This document shows, one piece after another, positions 27,201 through 35,174 of a stretch of DNA of 64,000 nt. The translations under genes and the position numbers were made by a program. This DNA is from Heloderma charlesbogerti (taxonomy: Eukaryota > Chordata > Lepidosauria > Squamata > Helodermatidae), in NCBI GenBank assembly GCA_026122225.1, contig JANEZZ010000401.1, forward strand, positions 550,111 through 614,110. The letters are read 5' to 3'. Under the pieces are notes generated by a model. It had not been told where the DNA came from. It searched no databases and saw only the letters and a program-made list of their open reading frames with translations. How positions within the stretch are numbered: position 1 is the stretch's first letter; each line of letters begins with the position of its first letter.

Positions 27201-30200
27201 TCCAAATTGGGAAAGGAGTACGACAAGGCTGCATATTGTCACCCTGCTTATTTAACTTATATGCAGAGTACATCATGAGAAATGCCGGGTTGGATGAATC
27301 AGAGGTCGGAATTAAGATTGCTGGGAGAATTATCAACAACCTCCGATATGCAGACGATACCACCCTAATGGCAGAAAGCGAAGAGGATCTAAAGAGCCTC
27401 TTGTTGAGGGTGAAAGAGGAGAGTGCAAAAGCTGGTTTGAAACTCAACATTAAAAAAACGAAGATCATGGCATCTGGCCCCATCACTTCCTGGCATATAG
27501 AAGGGGAAGAAATGGAAGCAGTGACAGATTTTACTTTCTTGGGCTCCAAGATCACCGCAGACGGTGACTGTAGCAATGAAATTAAAAGACGCTTGCTCCT
27601 TGGGAGGAAAGCTATGGCCAACCTAGACAGCATAGTAAGAAGCAGAGACATCACCTTGCCGACAAAGGTCCGTCTAATCAAAGCTATGGTTTTCCCAGTA
27701 GTAACGTATGGCTGTGAGAGCTGGACTATAAGGAAGGCTGAGCGCCGAAGAATTGATGCTTTCGAACTGTGGTGCTGGAGAAGACTCTTACGAGTCCCCT
27801 GGACTGCAAGGAGGTCCAATCAGTCCATCCTAAAGGAAATCAACCCTGAGTGCTCATTGGAAGGACAGATGATGAAGCTGAAGCTCCAATATTTTGGCCA
27901 CCTAATGCGAAGAGAAAACTCCCTGGAAAAGACCCTGATGCTGGGAAAGACTGAAGGCAAAAGGAGAAGGGGACGGCAGAGGATGAGATGGCTAGATAGC
28001 ATCACGGATGCAATGAATATGAACTTGAGCACGCTCCGGGAGAGAGCGCAGGACAGGAAGGCCTGGCGTGCTATGGTCCATGGGGTCACGAAGAGTCGGA
28101 CATGACTGAACGACTGAACAACAACAACAACAATACACGTGCAGCTGAATAAGGCAACAGATCCCTGAGGCAATGGAATGGAATGTACCATTTCATGCTG
28201 CCAGTGGGAGACTGCTCTCTCCCTATATAATAATGAAAGAAAACTCCCTGTATGTAGAAAGGTCTTCCCCTCCTGCACTGCTAATTGTTTATTTGCAGGG
28301 AATTTCTTACCTGGAGGAGCATCCTTGAACAGCACAGCGCTGCAGTGCACTTTACCGCAACAGCACAGATGCTGAACTTCCAAAGCCAGGATGCCACCTC
28401 AGAGAAGGAAGGTGGCATTTCCTATCCTAAAGGAAATCAACCCTGACTGCTCATGGGAAGGACAGATCCTGAAGCTGAAGCTCAAATATTTTGGCCACCT
28501 AATGCGAAGAGAAAACTCCCTGGAAAAGACCCTGATGCTGGGAAAGACTGAAGGCAAAAGGAGAAGGGGACGACATAGGATGAAGAGTCGGACATGACTG
28601 AAGGACTGAACAACAATACCTCACTGAACTTGCTTTGCAAAGAGCCAGGACTCAGTCTAGAGCAGGACACCTTGCGGGCATATTGCATGGAATTAAGAAC
28701 AGCGTCTCTCCCACCCAAACCTGAGAGGCTGTAGTTTTCCTAGTCCAGAAACTCTTGGTGTTGTCACTGAGCACAGGCTGAGTGGGAGCCGGTAGTGCAA
28801 TGGCACTGCTACAAAACAAGCTAATGCTTTCTTAGGCTGCCTTAACAGAAGCAACAGCGCCCAGGTCACAAGAAGTGATAGTACAGCTGTATTCAGAGCT
28901 AGTCAAGCTGCATTCAGGAGTATTGTGCCCATCTCTGGGCACTGCATCTTAAGGAGGACATTGACAAACTGGGATGTGCCAGGAGAAGAGCAACCAGGAT
29001 GGTGAGGGGTCTGGAAAGAAAGCCCTAGGAGGAAAGGTAGAAAGAGCTGGGTATGTTTAACCTGGAGAAGATCAAGGAGAGATGTGATAGCTGTCTTCAA
29101 AGATCTGAAAGGCTGTCAAGGCCGAAGATGGAGCAGAGCTGTTCTCTGTGACTCTGGAGGGCAGGACTAGAACCAATGGGTGGAAGTGGCAGGGAAGCAG
29201 ATTTTGGCTAAACATTATGAGAACAACTTAATGGCAAGAGCTGTTCAACAACGGAACAAAAACTGCCTTAAGAGGGGGTGGGTTCTCCTTTGCTAGGAGT
29301 ATTTAAGCAGAGGCTGGACAACAACCTATCAGAAATGGTGTAGCTGCAGATTCTTACACTGAGGAGGGTTGGACCTGATGACCTCCAAGGTCCCTTTCAA
29401 CTCTATGAAACTTAAAAAAAAATACTTTCCCCCACAACTCTCCAACTCCTTAGCCATTAGCAGGCTGGCTTTTGCTTTTTCACTCACCCCTAACATACGG
29501 CTTAATTTGTGCCTGAGCATAGTCCAGCAGGAGCTAGTTCTCAAGAGAAGGGGAGAAGACCAATAAACTTTCCTGCTACAGAAATCTTTTTCTCTGACAT
29601 AAAGGGGCAGGAGAAATGCCAAAAAGGAAGGCAGCTCTTCATTTACAGCTGAGAGAAATTGCAGAGAGCAAGTCTGGGAAAATGAGCAGAGGGGATGGGG
29701 GAGGGAAGCGGACCTTGCTGCAGTGGAGAACATCAGAAAAGGAGTTTTAAATAGAGGACTATGACTGTAACTCAGCAGCAGAGGCTGCTCTGGCAGCCTG
29801 GTTAATCAGCTCTGAAGGCAAAACATGAGCAAAATAATAGAGCTGCTCCTTTGCTGGAGGCTGCTAGCCAGAATTAAATTCCAGGCTGTGACTCTAATAG
29901 CAAAATCCTGACTAGGGTAAAAACACTCCTCAGAGAAGCATGATGGCAAATGCAGAGTTGGGAGGAATGACAGAAAATGTAGCGATGCTGGGAAGGGAGG
30001 AAAGTGGAGGGGGCGATACGTTCAGAAAACACACGCAAAGTTGTTAGGGGTGGATTCACTCCTGTGGCATCCCCAGGGCTTCAGAGTTTGTGAGAGGGGG
30101 CACGCAGGTTGTGAGAGGTATGAGACTCATCTGCCTCCTCCACAGCTGACTGAAGAAGCCCTGAAAAACAGCAGGTGTAGAGACAGAGGTACAAAGCTTC

Positions 30201-33200
30201 CCAGTTTAGGACGCATATAGACATATATATATATATATGGAGAGGAGGACAGCAGTTCAGTTCCTTTACTTCTAAAACCTTAAAGCCGTCTCTTCCCCAG
30301 GTGACTGAGGCCGTCCCAACTTCCTTACCTCCCAGAGATAGATGCTTTCGGCGATGCCTGCCAGGATGTAGAGACCATTGGGAGCAGCTGTCAAGCAAGT
30401 CACTAGGCCTGGGCATATTATCTTCTGCTGGAGCTGATCCTAGAGACACAGAAGAAGAGAATGGATGTAGTAGGATTCACTTGACCTAGTACAGTCTCAG
30501 CAGGCATTGGGGAGAGGGTGACACACCAGGCAGATGTCTGAAATAAGCCGGGGGGTGGGAGAAGAATGATAGCTTGGCTGCGGAGGGACCTTAGTGCCAC
30601 GGAAGAGCACATCCTTTGCATGCATAGGATTCCAAGTTTAGTTCAGAGGTTCCCAATACCTCCAGTTAAAAAAAGATCAGACAGCAGGTGACAGGAAAGA
30701 CCTCTCTGTATCTCAGACACTGGAGAGCTGTTGCCAGTCAGTCCTGAGTTACATGGACCCAAAAGAAAATTCCATGTTGGAATAATTAGAAGGCATCAAA
30801 ATCAAAACTGCCAATAACATACTGCTCTTATACAAATCAAAGGTGCAGCCACGCTTGAAATACTGTGTACAGTTCTGGTGACCACACCACAAAAAGGATA
30901 TTGTACAGGTGGAAAAAGTGTAGAAAAGAGCAACCTGGAGCACCTGAAAGGGTGCAGAAACACATTACAGATTATGCCCATGCAGTTATAGAATGCGTAT
31001 GCCTTTTACTGTGCTCCACCACCATCACCCTGCCCTCAATCAATTTTAAGCTACTGGAAACAGGAGATGCGGCTGAACAGTAAACAGACAGCCCATTATA
31101 GGAGAGATGCTTAAAAACTATGGAAAAGCAAAGTCAAGAGAGAGGATGAGGTGATTATAGGGAAAACACACACACACTACAACAGTAAACTAGATTCCAG
31201 AAGAAAAAGCAGAAGAGGATATACAGCTGCCTAGAAAAGAGGGATGAGATGACGGCTCTTCAGACTCTGCCTGGCTATTTAACTGTTTTGGTGTTTATAT
31301 CTCTTTCAGCAGAACAGAATAGGAGCAAAAGAGCTGGCTGCAAATTCTGGGGCATGGGAGGAAAGATGATTCTTTCTACAGTTCTTTAAAATTGTAATGA
31401 TATAAGGCTCTAGCAATATTAAAGTCCTGACCCTGGAAATCTAATCCAAACTATGCTCTCTCTCTCTCTCTCAACCTTTGCCCCTCCATCTAGAATATGG
31501 GGATAATAATATCATTTATTTCCAAAAATGTATTAGTCACTTTCTGCAACCTGGTGCCCTCCAGTTGTTTTGGACTACAACTACCATCACTCCCAGCCAG
31601 CATGGTCAATAAGACACAAATAAAATTCAAAATCATAATGAAACAGTCAATTAAAAACAGCAGAGGCTAAAACAGGCATCACAAGAACTCAAATAATCAA
31701 AGGTAAAAACTACTTAAAAACACAGCATAGTAGCAGAAATAAAGGAGATTAAAAGGCTTGTGAGAATAGAAGATGTTTGCCTGGCATTAAAAGGATAACA
31801 AAGTAGGTGCCCAGAGGATCTCTCTGGGGAGGACATTCCATCACTGGAGAGCTACTAATGAAAAGGCTGCTAACAAGTAGCCCCCACCATATCTCAGTAT
31901 GTGAGACACCATGGCCAAACTCATGAAGGCCTCGATAGGTTAATGCCAGCATTTTGAATTGGGCCTGGAAACAAACCAGGAAGATGGCACAGTTCTGATA
32001 TAAGATCACCATGCCCAGCTCAAGTCAATATCTCAGCAGCCCTTCTCTGGGAGCTCCTGCCAAAGGAAGTAAGGTGGGTGGCTACTAAGAAGAGGGCCTT
32101 TTCTGCCATGGCGCCCTGGTTGTGGAATGAGCTTCCCAGAGAGGTTCACCTGGTATCTACATTGTGCTCATTTCGGAACCAGGTGAAGACTTTTTTATTC
32201 TCCTAGGCATTCTAGTCTCTCAGTTTGTTTTATATCTGGTACTGTATTTTAAATGTTTGCACTGCTGCTAGCTTCTGTTTGGTTATTTTTATGTTGTAGT
32301 TTTAAACTTTTACATTATGTTATCATCTGTATTTTATTGACTTGTATTTTGATTCTCCCCTTCCCCCAGCATGAGGTGACAGATTACCCTCAAGGAAATA
32401 CAGCTTTCAACAGAAGAAGGTCGACCACCTTTGCTTTACTGTATTGACCTTTGGAAAAAGGAGTGAAAATGTAGGTTTGGGACTGAGGAGATGCCCTACA
32501 CAGGCCCCTTTCCTCAGGATCAATTGAGGGGTGGAGAGATTTCTACAGAGGAAGTGTTTACATGGGGAGTGGGGGGTGGAGGCGGACTGGCTTTGTCTAA
32601 CACTGTCCCACCTACTACAACTACAGAATGGAGGGAGAAGACAGTATCTGTCAGGAGAGGGGTACTGGTCTTGGCTCTATGTGCTTCCCCTTCTGACACT
32701 ACTGTGTGCGCGCTACTGTGTGTGCATTGGGGGGGGGGGAGTTCCTGAGCAGGAATGTCTACTGGGGACAGCCATTTTGGGAAGAATGGAGTAGTGCTTG
32801 CATCACCTTACAGCAGCGTTGCCCAATTTGGTATCTCCCCCTGGCAGCAGATGTTTTCAACTGTTACTCCCATCACCCTGACCACTGACAATGCTAGCTG
32901 GGGCTAGTGGGAGTTGTAGTCCAAAACATCTGCAGGGCATCAGGTTGGGGAAGGCTGCCTTATGGAATACTCTGTCTGGGCCTACTGAGGTGTAAGATGC
33001 TCTCTGCCCCACCCTGACTTATTTAACTATAATTCTCTTGAGGGTGGGATGCGTTTATCCTTGATGCATTTACCCTTCTGTGGAATCACTGGCAGTAGGG
33101 GATTCCGTGGGGGGGGGGGGGCTGCCTAACCTCATGCTTTCCCAACACATTTCTTAATTTCTCTGAGCATAAAAGAAAAAAAAGGAAATTATAAGAAAAG

Positions 33201-35174
33201 TTTCCATTATGGGGAAAGGCAGAGTTATTGGGGGAGAGAATTTATAGGAGGGATCTTGAAGGGGTGTGTGTGTCTTGTCAGATAGCCTTCTCCTGCCAGA
33301 GAGACATTCCTATGGGGAAGAAACTCTTATGATGGGAAAATGCTTCTAATATGGGGGGGACTTTTTCATAGGGGGTCTTCCCTAAAGGGGAGGGACATTT
33401 CTAGGGGGGCTGTACTTGTGGGGGGGGGAGAGCCCTATCGGGGGTGGTTGTGCTGGAGACATTCCTATTGCAGGAGCGGGGGAATACTGAAGGATTGTCT
33501 CCTCCTATATACACCTGCCTGGACCCTAATATTGTCTTCAGCGGTCCTTCTCCAGACGCTCCAGCTAAGGGAAATGTGGTGGGTGCCTACTAAGAAGAAG
33601 ACCTTTTCTGTTGTTGCACCCTGGTTGTGGAATGAACTTCGCAGAGAGGCTTGCCTGGTGCCTACGTTGTGCAATTTTTGGCACTTTTTATTTCCCCAGG
33701 GATTTTAGTTTTTCTTTTTCTGTATTAAATCTGGTACTGTATTTTAAATCTTTGCACTACTGCTAGGTTCTATTTAGTTATTTTTATTTTATACCGTAGT
33801 TTTAAACATTTATATTGTATTTTGTGTTGTACTTCATGGTGTTAATTGTTGTGAACTGCCCAGAGAGCTTCGGCTAGTGGTGGTATAAAAATTTAATAAA
33901 GAAAGTAAATACTCCTATGGGTGTGTGTGGGGGGGTAATTCTGATTATTCCCCACTATCACAGCTACTACTATGGTGGTAGTGGGGAATAATTTTGAGAA
34001 GGATTCTCATGGGTGGAACTTTCATATGGGCGGCTCCTCCCTATGGGGGAGCATTTCTAGGAGGCTATACTTGTGGTGGAGGGAGCCAGTGCTTGTGCTG
34101 GGGGCATTTCTATGGGGGGGAGGATACTCCTATGGTGGGAAGGGGGTTGACAAGAAAGATTCCTACAGGGGAATTTTCTTATGGCGGAAACATTTCTAGG
34201 AAGCGATACTGGGGGGGCGGGGTCCTGAGAAGAGAGAGAGGTCTTGTGCTGGAGGTATTCCTATGGGAGATATACACTTATGGTGGGGAGAGGATACCCG
34301 TGAAAAGGATTCTCATGCGGGAACTTTCTTATCCAGGGGGGAGCTCTTGCCTATGTGGGGAGCATTTCTAGGGGGCTATACTTGCGGGGGAGGGTCCTAT
34401 GGGAGAAGCTTGTGCTGAGATATTCCTATGTAGGGAAGACACTCCTAAGGTGGTGGCGGTGGTGGTTTCGGAGAAAGATTTTTCATGGGAGGGCCTTCCT
34501 GGGGGGGCATTACTATAGGGGGTGCTTCTCATGGGGGGCTCTTTCCTATAAAGCAAGGACATTTCTAGGTGAACGTTACTGGGGGGGGAGGCTGTGTGTG
34601 GAGGACTGCTTATGCTAGAGACATTCCTCTGTGCGTGTGTGTCGGGGGGGGGGGAATACTTCTGGGGATTCTTATGGGAGGTTGTTCCCTGGGGGGGAGC
34701 ATTTCTAGGGGACTATACGTGCGGGGGAGGGTCCTGGGGGAGGGGCTTGTGCTGAGGCATTCCTAAGGGGAGGATACGCCTAAGGTTCGGGGGGGGTCTG
34801 AGAATCATTCTGGGGGGGGCTTTCCCATGGAGGGCGATACTCCTCCCTGGGAGAAGCGGCTGTGCTGGTTTTCCTCCGCGAGCCCCCCCCCGCGCCCCTC
34901 CGGCTGCGCATGCGCCTTCCTCCACTCCCCTCCTCACCTTCCTCTGGAGCTCCCAGGCGCCCACACAGGCCTTGCCGAGCTGCGCCCCCAGGAGGTGCTC
35001 CCCGCCCAGCAGCGCCAGCCCGCGAGCGGCGCAGCAGCCGCCGCGGTAGCCGGCCACCGACGCCCCGGAGCCCACTTCCCACACCGAGCAGCACCCGCCG
35101 CCGCCGCCGCCGGACGAGGCTTCGGCCGCCGCCACAAGCGCCACCTCCACGGGGCCGCCGCCGCCCGCAGCCAT
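6089..35174 (-). CDS. WDR18: WDR18, WD repeat protein 18 (7 exons, 3' end outside window)
   Basis: Joined exons, in transcription order: 35,174-34,938; 30,439-30,329; 17,449-17,316; 9,146-9,005; 8,018-7,875; 7,125-7,061; 6,213-6,089. All junctions are GT-AG and phases agree, giving 319 codons plus one base with no stop. The product matches vertebrate WDR18 along its WD40 propeller: AWELQRK ends exon 1, [11 protein letters not shown] is in exon 3, [11 protein letters not shown] (about 296-306) in exon 7. In the family WDR18 works with PELP1 and TEX10 (and LAS1L, NOL9, SENP3) in the nucleolus and nucleus, in ITS2 processing and 60S maturation. Vertebrate WDR18 is about 430 residues, so roughly 110 C-terminal residues, including the terminal coiled segment, are missing. 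I searched 1-6,088 by eye for them without success. Introns 1-3 are long and full of LINEs; introns 4-6 are short. Confidence 0.95.
6240..6528. repeat. Tandem duplication, period 144 bp
   Basis: GGGCCTTTGCT starts at 6,240 and again at 6,384; both units contain GGACAGGACTTTGGGGCAGA and end CACAATTTTGAAGTGAAG. It lies 26 bp upstream of the WDR18 exon 7 acceptor. Confidence 0.85.
7061..7125 (-). CDS. WDR18: WDR18 exon 6 (residues 257-277 and part of 278)
   Basis: A 65-nt exon with acceptor TTCGTAG|CCTGTG and donor ACAG|GTGAGT. It encodes PVQRERGF and GKVFKGH, ending two bases into an arginine codon. A second AG nine bases downstream (TGTGCAG|AGGG) would also keep frame and drop three residues. 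I chose the upstream site because the family keeps a PxQ-type tripeptide before RER. Confidence 0.88.
7245..7318 (-). repeat. tRNA-derived SINE, short fragment
   Basis: AGGAAGCTGCCTCATACGGA to CTGTCTATTCCAGG only. Confidence 0.55.
7550..7680. repeat. Palindromic MITE, TTAA-type family, copy 1
   Basis: Near-perfect inverted repeat: GAGCACAATGCTATGCAGG ... GCATAGCATTGTGCC, with the inner arms CCTACAACTCCCAGCATTCC and its complement. Left flank TTAA, right flank TTAC. Confidence 0.7.
7875..8018 (-). CDS. WDR18: WDR18 exon 5 (residues 209-256)
   Basis: The acceptor is CCTAG|CTCTGG and the donor TGG|GTAGGT; 144 nt, phase 0. It starts with [16 protein letters not shown], completing the WD dipeptide of the preceding blade, and continues with [15 protein letters not shown]. 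Confidence 0.95.
8118..8225. repeat. Palindromic MITE of the GGACTACAACTCCCA family
   Basis: TTGGACTACAACTCCCAGCA ... GGGAGGTATAGTCCAACATA with the outer end AACCAGGTTGGGGAAGG. Confidence 0.6.
8335..8605 (-). repeat. Degenerate tRNA SINE
   Basis: GAACCCAGGTCTCCCTGCTC and CTAGTCTGACATTCTAATCG are the reversed tRNA head of an L2-tailed SINE; the rest is eroded. Confidence 0.45.
9005..9146 (-). CDS. WDR18: WDR18 exon 4 (residues 161-208)
   Basis: The acceptor is TCTCAG|TGTACT and the donor AAG|GTAAGA; 142 nt. It completes the split serine, then encodes [14 protein letters not shown] and the blade end ASLDQTAK. The GC-rich, CpG-containing codons contrast with the AT-rich intron repeats. Confidence 0.95.
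9412..9542. repeat. Palindromic MITE, TTAA-type family, copy 2
   Basis: GGGTGCAATCCTATGTATG ... CACAGGATTGTGCTC with inner arms CTCCCAGCACTCCCCAGCC; flanks CTAA and TAAA. Confidence 0.7.
9735..9908 (-). repeat. tRNA-derived SINE
   Basis: AAGCTGCCTTATACTGAGTC at the left and, at the right, the complement of an A box (GCCATGGCTTGGTGGTAGAG) and B box (GGTTCAATC). Nearly complete. Confidence 0.75.
10070..10412. repeat. Palindromic element of the GGGTTCACACAACACG family, copy 2
   Basis: GGGTTTGCACAACACGCTAA at one end and TTAGTGTGTTGTGTGAACAG at the other, with arms CCCACACTCAGTGGTTGAGT. Confidence 0.6.
10420..12180. other. WDR18 intron 3, unassigned
   Basis: No repeat family or exon recognised; composition is moderately GC-rich. 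Confidence 0.4.
12190..12425 (+). repeat. L2-tailed tRNA SINE, diverged
   Basis: GCAGTGGTTAAGGCATCAGG (A-box region), GGATTCAAATCTCC (B box), GGTGACTGTGGGCCAATC and an (AATA)n tail. Confidence 0.65.
12485..12612 (+). mobile_element. L2 LINE ORF2 C-terminal fragment
   Basis: AGAGCCTTTTCAGTGGTGGC to GAAAACTTATCTGTTCACTG: the L2 RAFSVVAP...LWxSL segment followed by the last helix. Confidence 0.6.
12618..12990. repeat. Palindromic MITE split by a SINE
   Basis: Left arm CAACCTGGTGCCTCACAGAC...CCCATCAGA, right arm GATGACCACTGGCCATGCTG...AGAGCTGTAGTCCAAAACG, separated by the SINE at 12,668-12,922. Confidence 0.65.
12668..12922 (+). repeat. L2-tailed tRNA SINE inserted in a palindromic element
   Basis: Full-length: GCCAGTGTGGTGTAGTGGCA, B box GGTTCTAGTCC, GGGCCAGTCACAGACTCTC, tail GGGGTATAAATGCAACAAATAAATAAA. 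It splits the palindromic repeat of 12,618-12,990. Confidence 0.8.
13720..14300 (-). mobile_element. L2-clade LINE C-terminal fragment
   Basis: Minus-strand frames encode [36 protein letters not shown] and [13 protein letters not shown], the order of an L2-type ORF2 C-terminus. Frameshifted. Confidence 0.65.
14570..16236 (+). mobile_element. BovB (RTE) LINE, 5'-truncated and decayed
   Basis: Encodes the RT and C-terminal part in three frames: about 14,570-15,393 ([20 protein letters not shown]-type fingers), 15,321-15,674 ([27 protein letters not shown]) and 15,721-16,224 ([15 protein letters not shown]). It ends in GAAGCGACTGAATGAATAAACAACAAC. It is more diverged than the 22-28 kb copy, so older. 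WDR18 intron 3, antisense. Confidence 0.9.
16430..16822 (+). mobile_element. L2 LINE 3' end
   Basis: AAGAGGGTGTTTTCTGCTG ([13 protein letters not shown]) leads to the 3' UTR and tail GTGAACCGCCCAGAC...CTATTGGGTGGTATAGAAATG. A SINE is inserted in the tail. Confidence 0.8.
16819..17054 (-). repeat. L2-tailed tRNA SINE inserted in L2 tail
   Basis: Antisense full-length copy flanked by TAGAAATG on both sides (about 16,811-16,818 and 17,049-17,056). Confidence 0.75.
17316..17449 (-). CDS. WDR18: WDR18 exon 3 (residues 117-160 and part of 161)
   Basis: The acceptor is CACAG|GTGTCT and the donor ACAG|GTATGA; 134 nt, ending two bases into a serine codon (AG|T). It encodes [27 protein letters not shown] and the blade end VIVWNLY. 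Confidence 0.95.
17640..17705 (-). mobile_element. CR1 3' terminal fragment
   Basis: Plus-strand GAGACCTTGGGGGTCATCTA is the complement of a CR1 3' end (TAGATGACCCCCAAGGTCTC). Confidence 0.55.
17746..17935 (+). repeat. LINE-type 3' tail, unclassified
   Basis: TTTGTAAGCCTGATGGCAGG, GTGAGCAGCTTTGGGAGACA and GTAGGATAAAAACGCAGCAA. Similar tails occur at 19,560-19,740 and 45,960-46,140. Confidence 0.5.
18030..18325. repeat. Three degenerate tandem units of 110-120 bp
   Basis: CTTTCCTTCTGATG (18,039), CTTTCCTTCAGATG (18,158) and TGTCCCTCCGATG (18,268), each followed by AG(C/G)TGGAA-GGG-TG sequence. Confidence 0.5.
18419..18830 (-). mobile_element. CR1 LINE 3' end
   Basis: Antisense of the same CR1 3' region: ATCAGAACAAAGGCCTCTGT, AGAGTGGCCAACAAGATACC, TTAACTCTGCACTGTGCGAA. 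Confidence 0.8.
18835..20310. other. WDR18 intron 2, mostly unassigned
   Basis: Apart from a LINE-type tail at 19,560-19,740 (GATTGTAAGCCTGAGAACAG, then AATAAATAAAT), nothing is recognised. Confidence 0.4.
20318..20475 (-). repeat. tRNA-derived SINE, partial
   Basis: CCCAGTATTGTCTACTCTGA and AACCCGGGAGACTTTCTGCA match the body and tRNA head of the same SINE family. Confidence 0.65.
20490..22304. other. Unclassified repeat-like region, possible LTR material
   Basis: AT-poor sequence with short inverted matches (TACTCATGAGGAGAGCC at about 20,982, its complement at about 21,860) and no coding frame. It continues after the BovB insertion at 28,628. No promoter-to-poly(A) order was clear enough to call an LTR. 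Confidence 0.25.
23399..25993 (-). mobile_element. CR1 LINE, 5'-truncated, inserted in BovB
   Basis: Flanked by the 7-bp duplication AGATCAT (23,392-23,398 and 25,994-26,000). It splits the BovB endonuclease frame between GSDH and the following E-L. The minus strand carries the C-terminal endonuclease half ([24 protein letters not shown]) and, after one frameshift near 24,965, a continuous reverse transcriptase frame to 23,477 with VPQGSVLGP and FADDTKLGG. The 3' end is the CR1-type ATTCTATG repeat, read as CATAGAAT on the plus strand. The largest and best-preserved CR1 here. Confidence 0.94.
28425..28615 (+). mobile_element. Second BovB 3' end within the composite insertion
   Basis: Repeats the BovB C-terminal coding segment ([20 protein letters not shown]) and the tail GAGTCGGACATGACTG...AACAACAA. 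About 100 bp of the final coding part are missing (GGATGA joined to GAGTCGG). It ends exactly at the outer 12-bp duplication. Confidence 0.85.
28870..29412 (+). mobile_element. CR1 LINE ORF2 C-terminus and 3' end, older copy
   Basis: GTATTGTGCCCATCTCTGGG, AGGAAAGGTAGAAAGAGCTG and the tail GGACCTGATGACCTCCAAGG...CAACTCTATGAAACTT. Lies just beyond the BovB insertion, WDR18 intron 2. Confidence 0.75.
29413..30328. other. WDR18 intron 2, unassigned
   Basis: No exon or repeat recognised; a short (AT)n lies near 30,222. Confidence 0.4.
30329..30439 (-). CDS. WDR18: WDR18 exon 2 (residues 80-116)
   Basis: The acceptor is TCTAG|GATCAG and the donor GAG|GTAAGG; the exon is 111 nt, phase 0 on both sides. 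It encodes [27 protein letters not shown] and ends in the WD-type tetrad YLWE. The reading frame is clean and conserved, unlike the repeats around it. Confidence 0.95.
30740..30965 (+). mobile_element. CR1 LINE ORF2 fragment
   Basis: CGCTTGAAATACTGTGTACA and AAGTGTAGAAAAGAGCAACC correspond to the CR1 EYCVQFW...LERVQRR segment. 300 bp upstream of WDR18 exon 2. Confidence 0.65.
31546..31608. repeat. Half of a palindromic MITE (GGACTACAACT family)
   Basis: Only the left arm remains: CAACCTGGTGCCCTCCAGTT, GGACTACAACTACCATCACT. Confidence 0.55.
31610..32012 (-). mobile_element. L2 LINE fragment
   Basis: The minus strand encodes [19 protein letters not shown] and then L2 3' UTR complement. It abuts a plus-strand L2 fragment at 32,020. 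Confidence 0.6.
32020..32350 (+). mobile_element. L2 LINE 3' fragment
   Basis: GGTGGCTACTAAGAAGAGGG through TGGTTGTGGAATGAGCTTCC encodes the L2 C-terminus, followed by T-rich 3' UTR. Confidence 0.75.
32815..32962. repeat. Palindromic MITE of the GGACTACAACTCCCA family
   Basis: Right arm GGGAGTTGTAGTCCAAAACA and CATCAGGTTGGGGAAGGCTG, with a more diverged left arm. Confidence 0.6.
33330..34840. repeat. G-rich degenerate minisatellite in WDR18 intron 1
   Basis: Repeated blocks of CATTTCTAGGGGGCTATACTT, GCTTGTGCTG and ATTCCTATGGGGGGAGGATAC, with CATTTCTAGG near 33,389, 34,049, 34,188, 34,363, 34,559 and 34,700 (units about 140-200 bp). Long G runs on the plus strand, which is the WDR18 template strand. 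It ends about 100 bp from exon 1. An L2 fragment interrupts it. Confidence 0.8.
33520..33905 (+). mobile_element. L2 LINE 3' end inside the G-rich minisatellite
   Basis: Encodes [20 protein letters not shown] and [11 protein letters not shown], then the 3' tail GTGAACTGCCCAGAGAGCTT...TGGTATAAAAATTTAATAAAG. G-rich repeat resumes on both sides. Confidence 0.75.
34938..35174 (-). CDS. WDR18: WDR18 exon 1 (residues 1-79)
   Basis: The start ATG at 35,174 lies in the context CAAGATGGCTGC, a YY1-type motif common at initiator codons of housekeeping genes. The frame stays open upstream, but this is the only ATG that gives the family-like N-terminus. The first blade begins at SVWE (30-33). A run of six glycines at 22-27 comes from a (GCC)-type repeat and is specific to this sequence. 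[13 protein letters not shown] and AWELQRK match the family. The donor is AAG|GTGAGG, phase 0. Confidence 0.93.

Larger units (their letters stand above)
22317..28615 (+). mobile_element. Full-length BovB (RTE) LINE with extra 3' sequence, interrupted by CR1
   Basis: Bounded by a perfect 12-bp target-site duplication ATACCTCACTGA (22,305-22,316 and 28,616-28,627). It starts at CCCCTTCATGGATCACTGCC and includes the conserved AAATGGCAACCCACTCCAG of the BovB 5' region. The endonuclease domain starts near 22,728 ([20 protein letters not shown]). The reverse transcriptase and C-terminal domain form one open frame from 26,627 to 28,105, with YADD at about 27,345 and a C-terminal [12 protein letters not shown]. 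Frameshifts near 23,090, 26,500 and 26,640 plus the CR1 insertion make it dead. The first tail, (AAC)n, ends near 28,131. It is followed by about 295 bp unlike BovB and then a short second BovB 3' end (28,425-28,615). It lies antisense in WDR18 intron 2. Confidence 0.93.
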
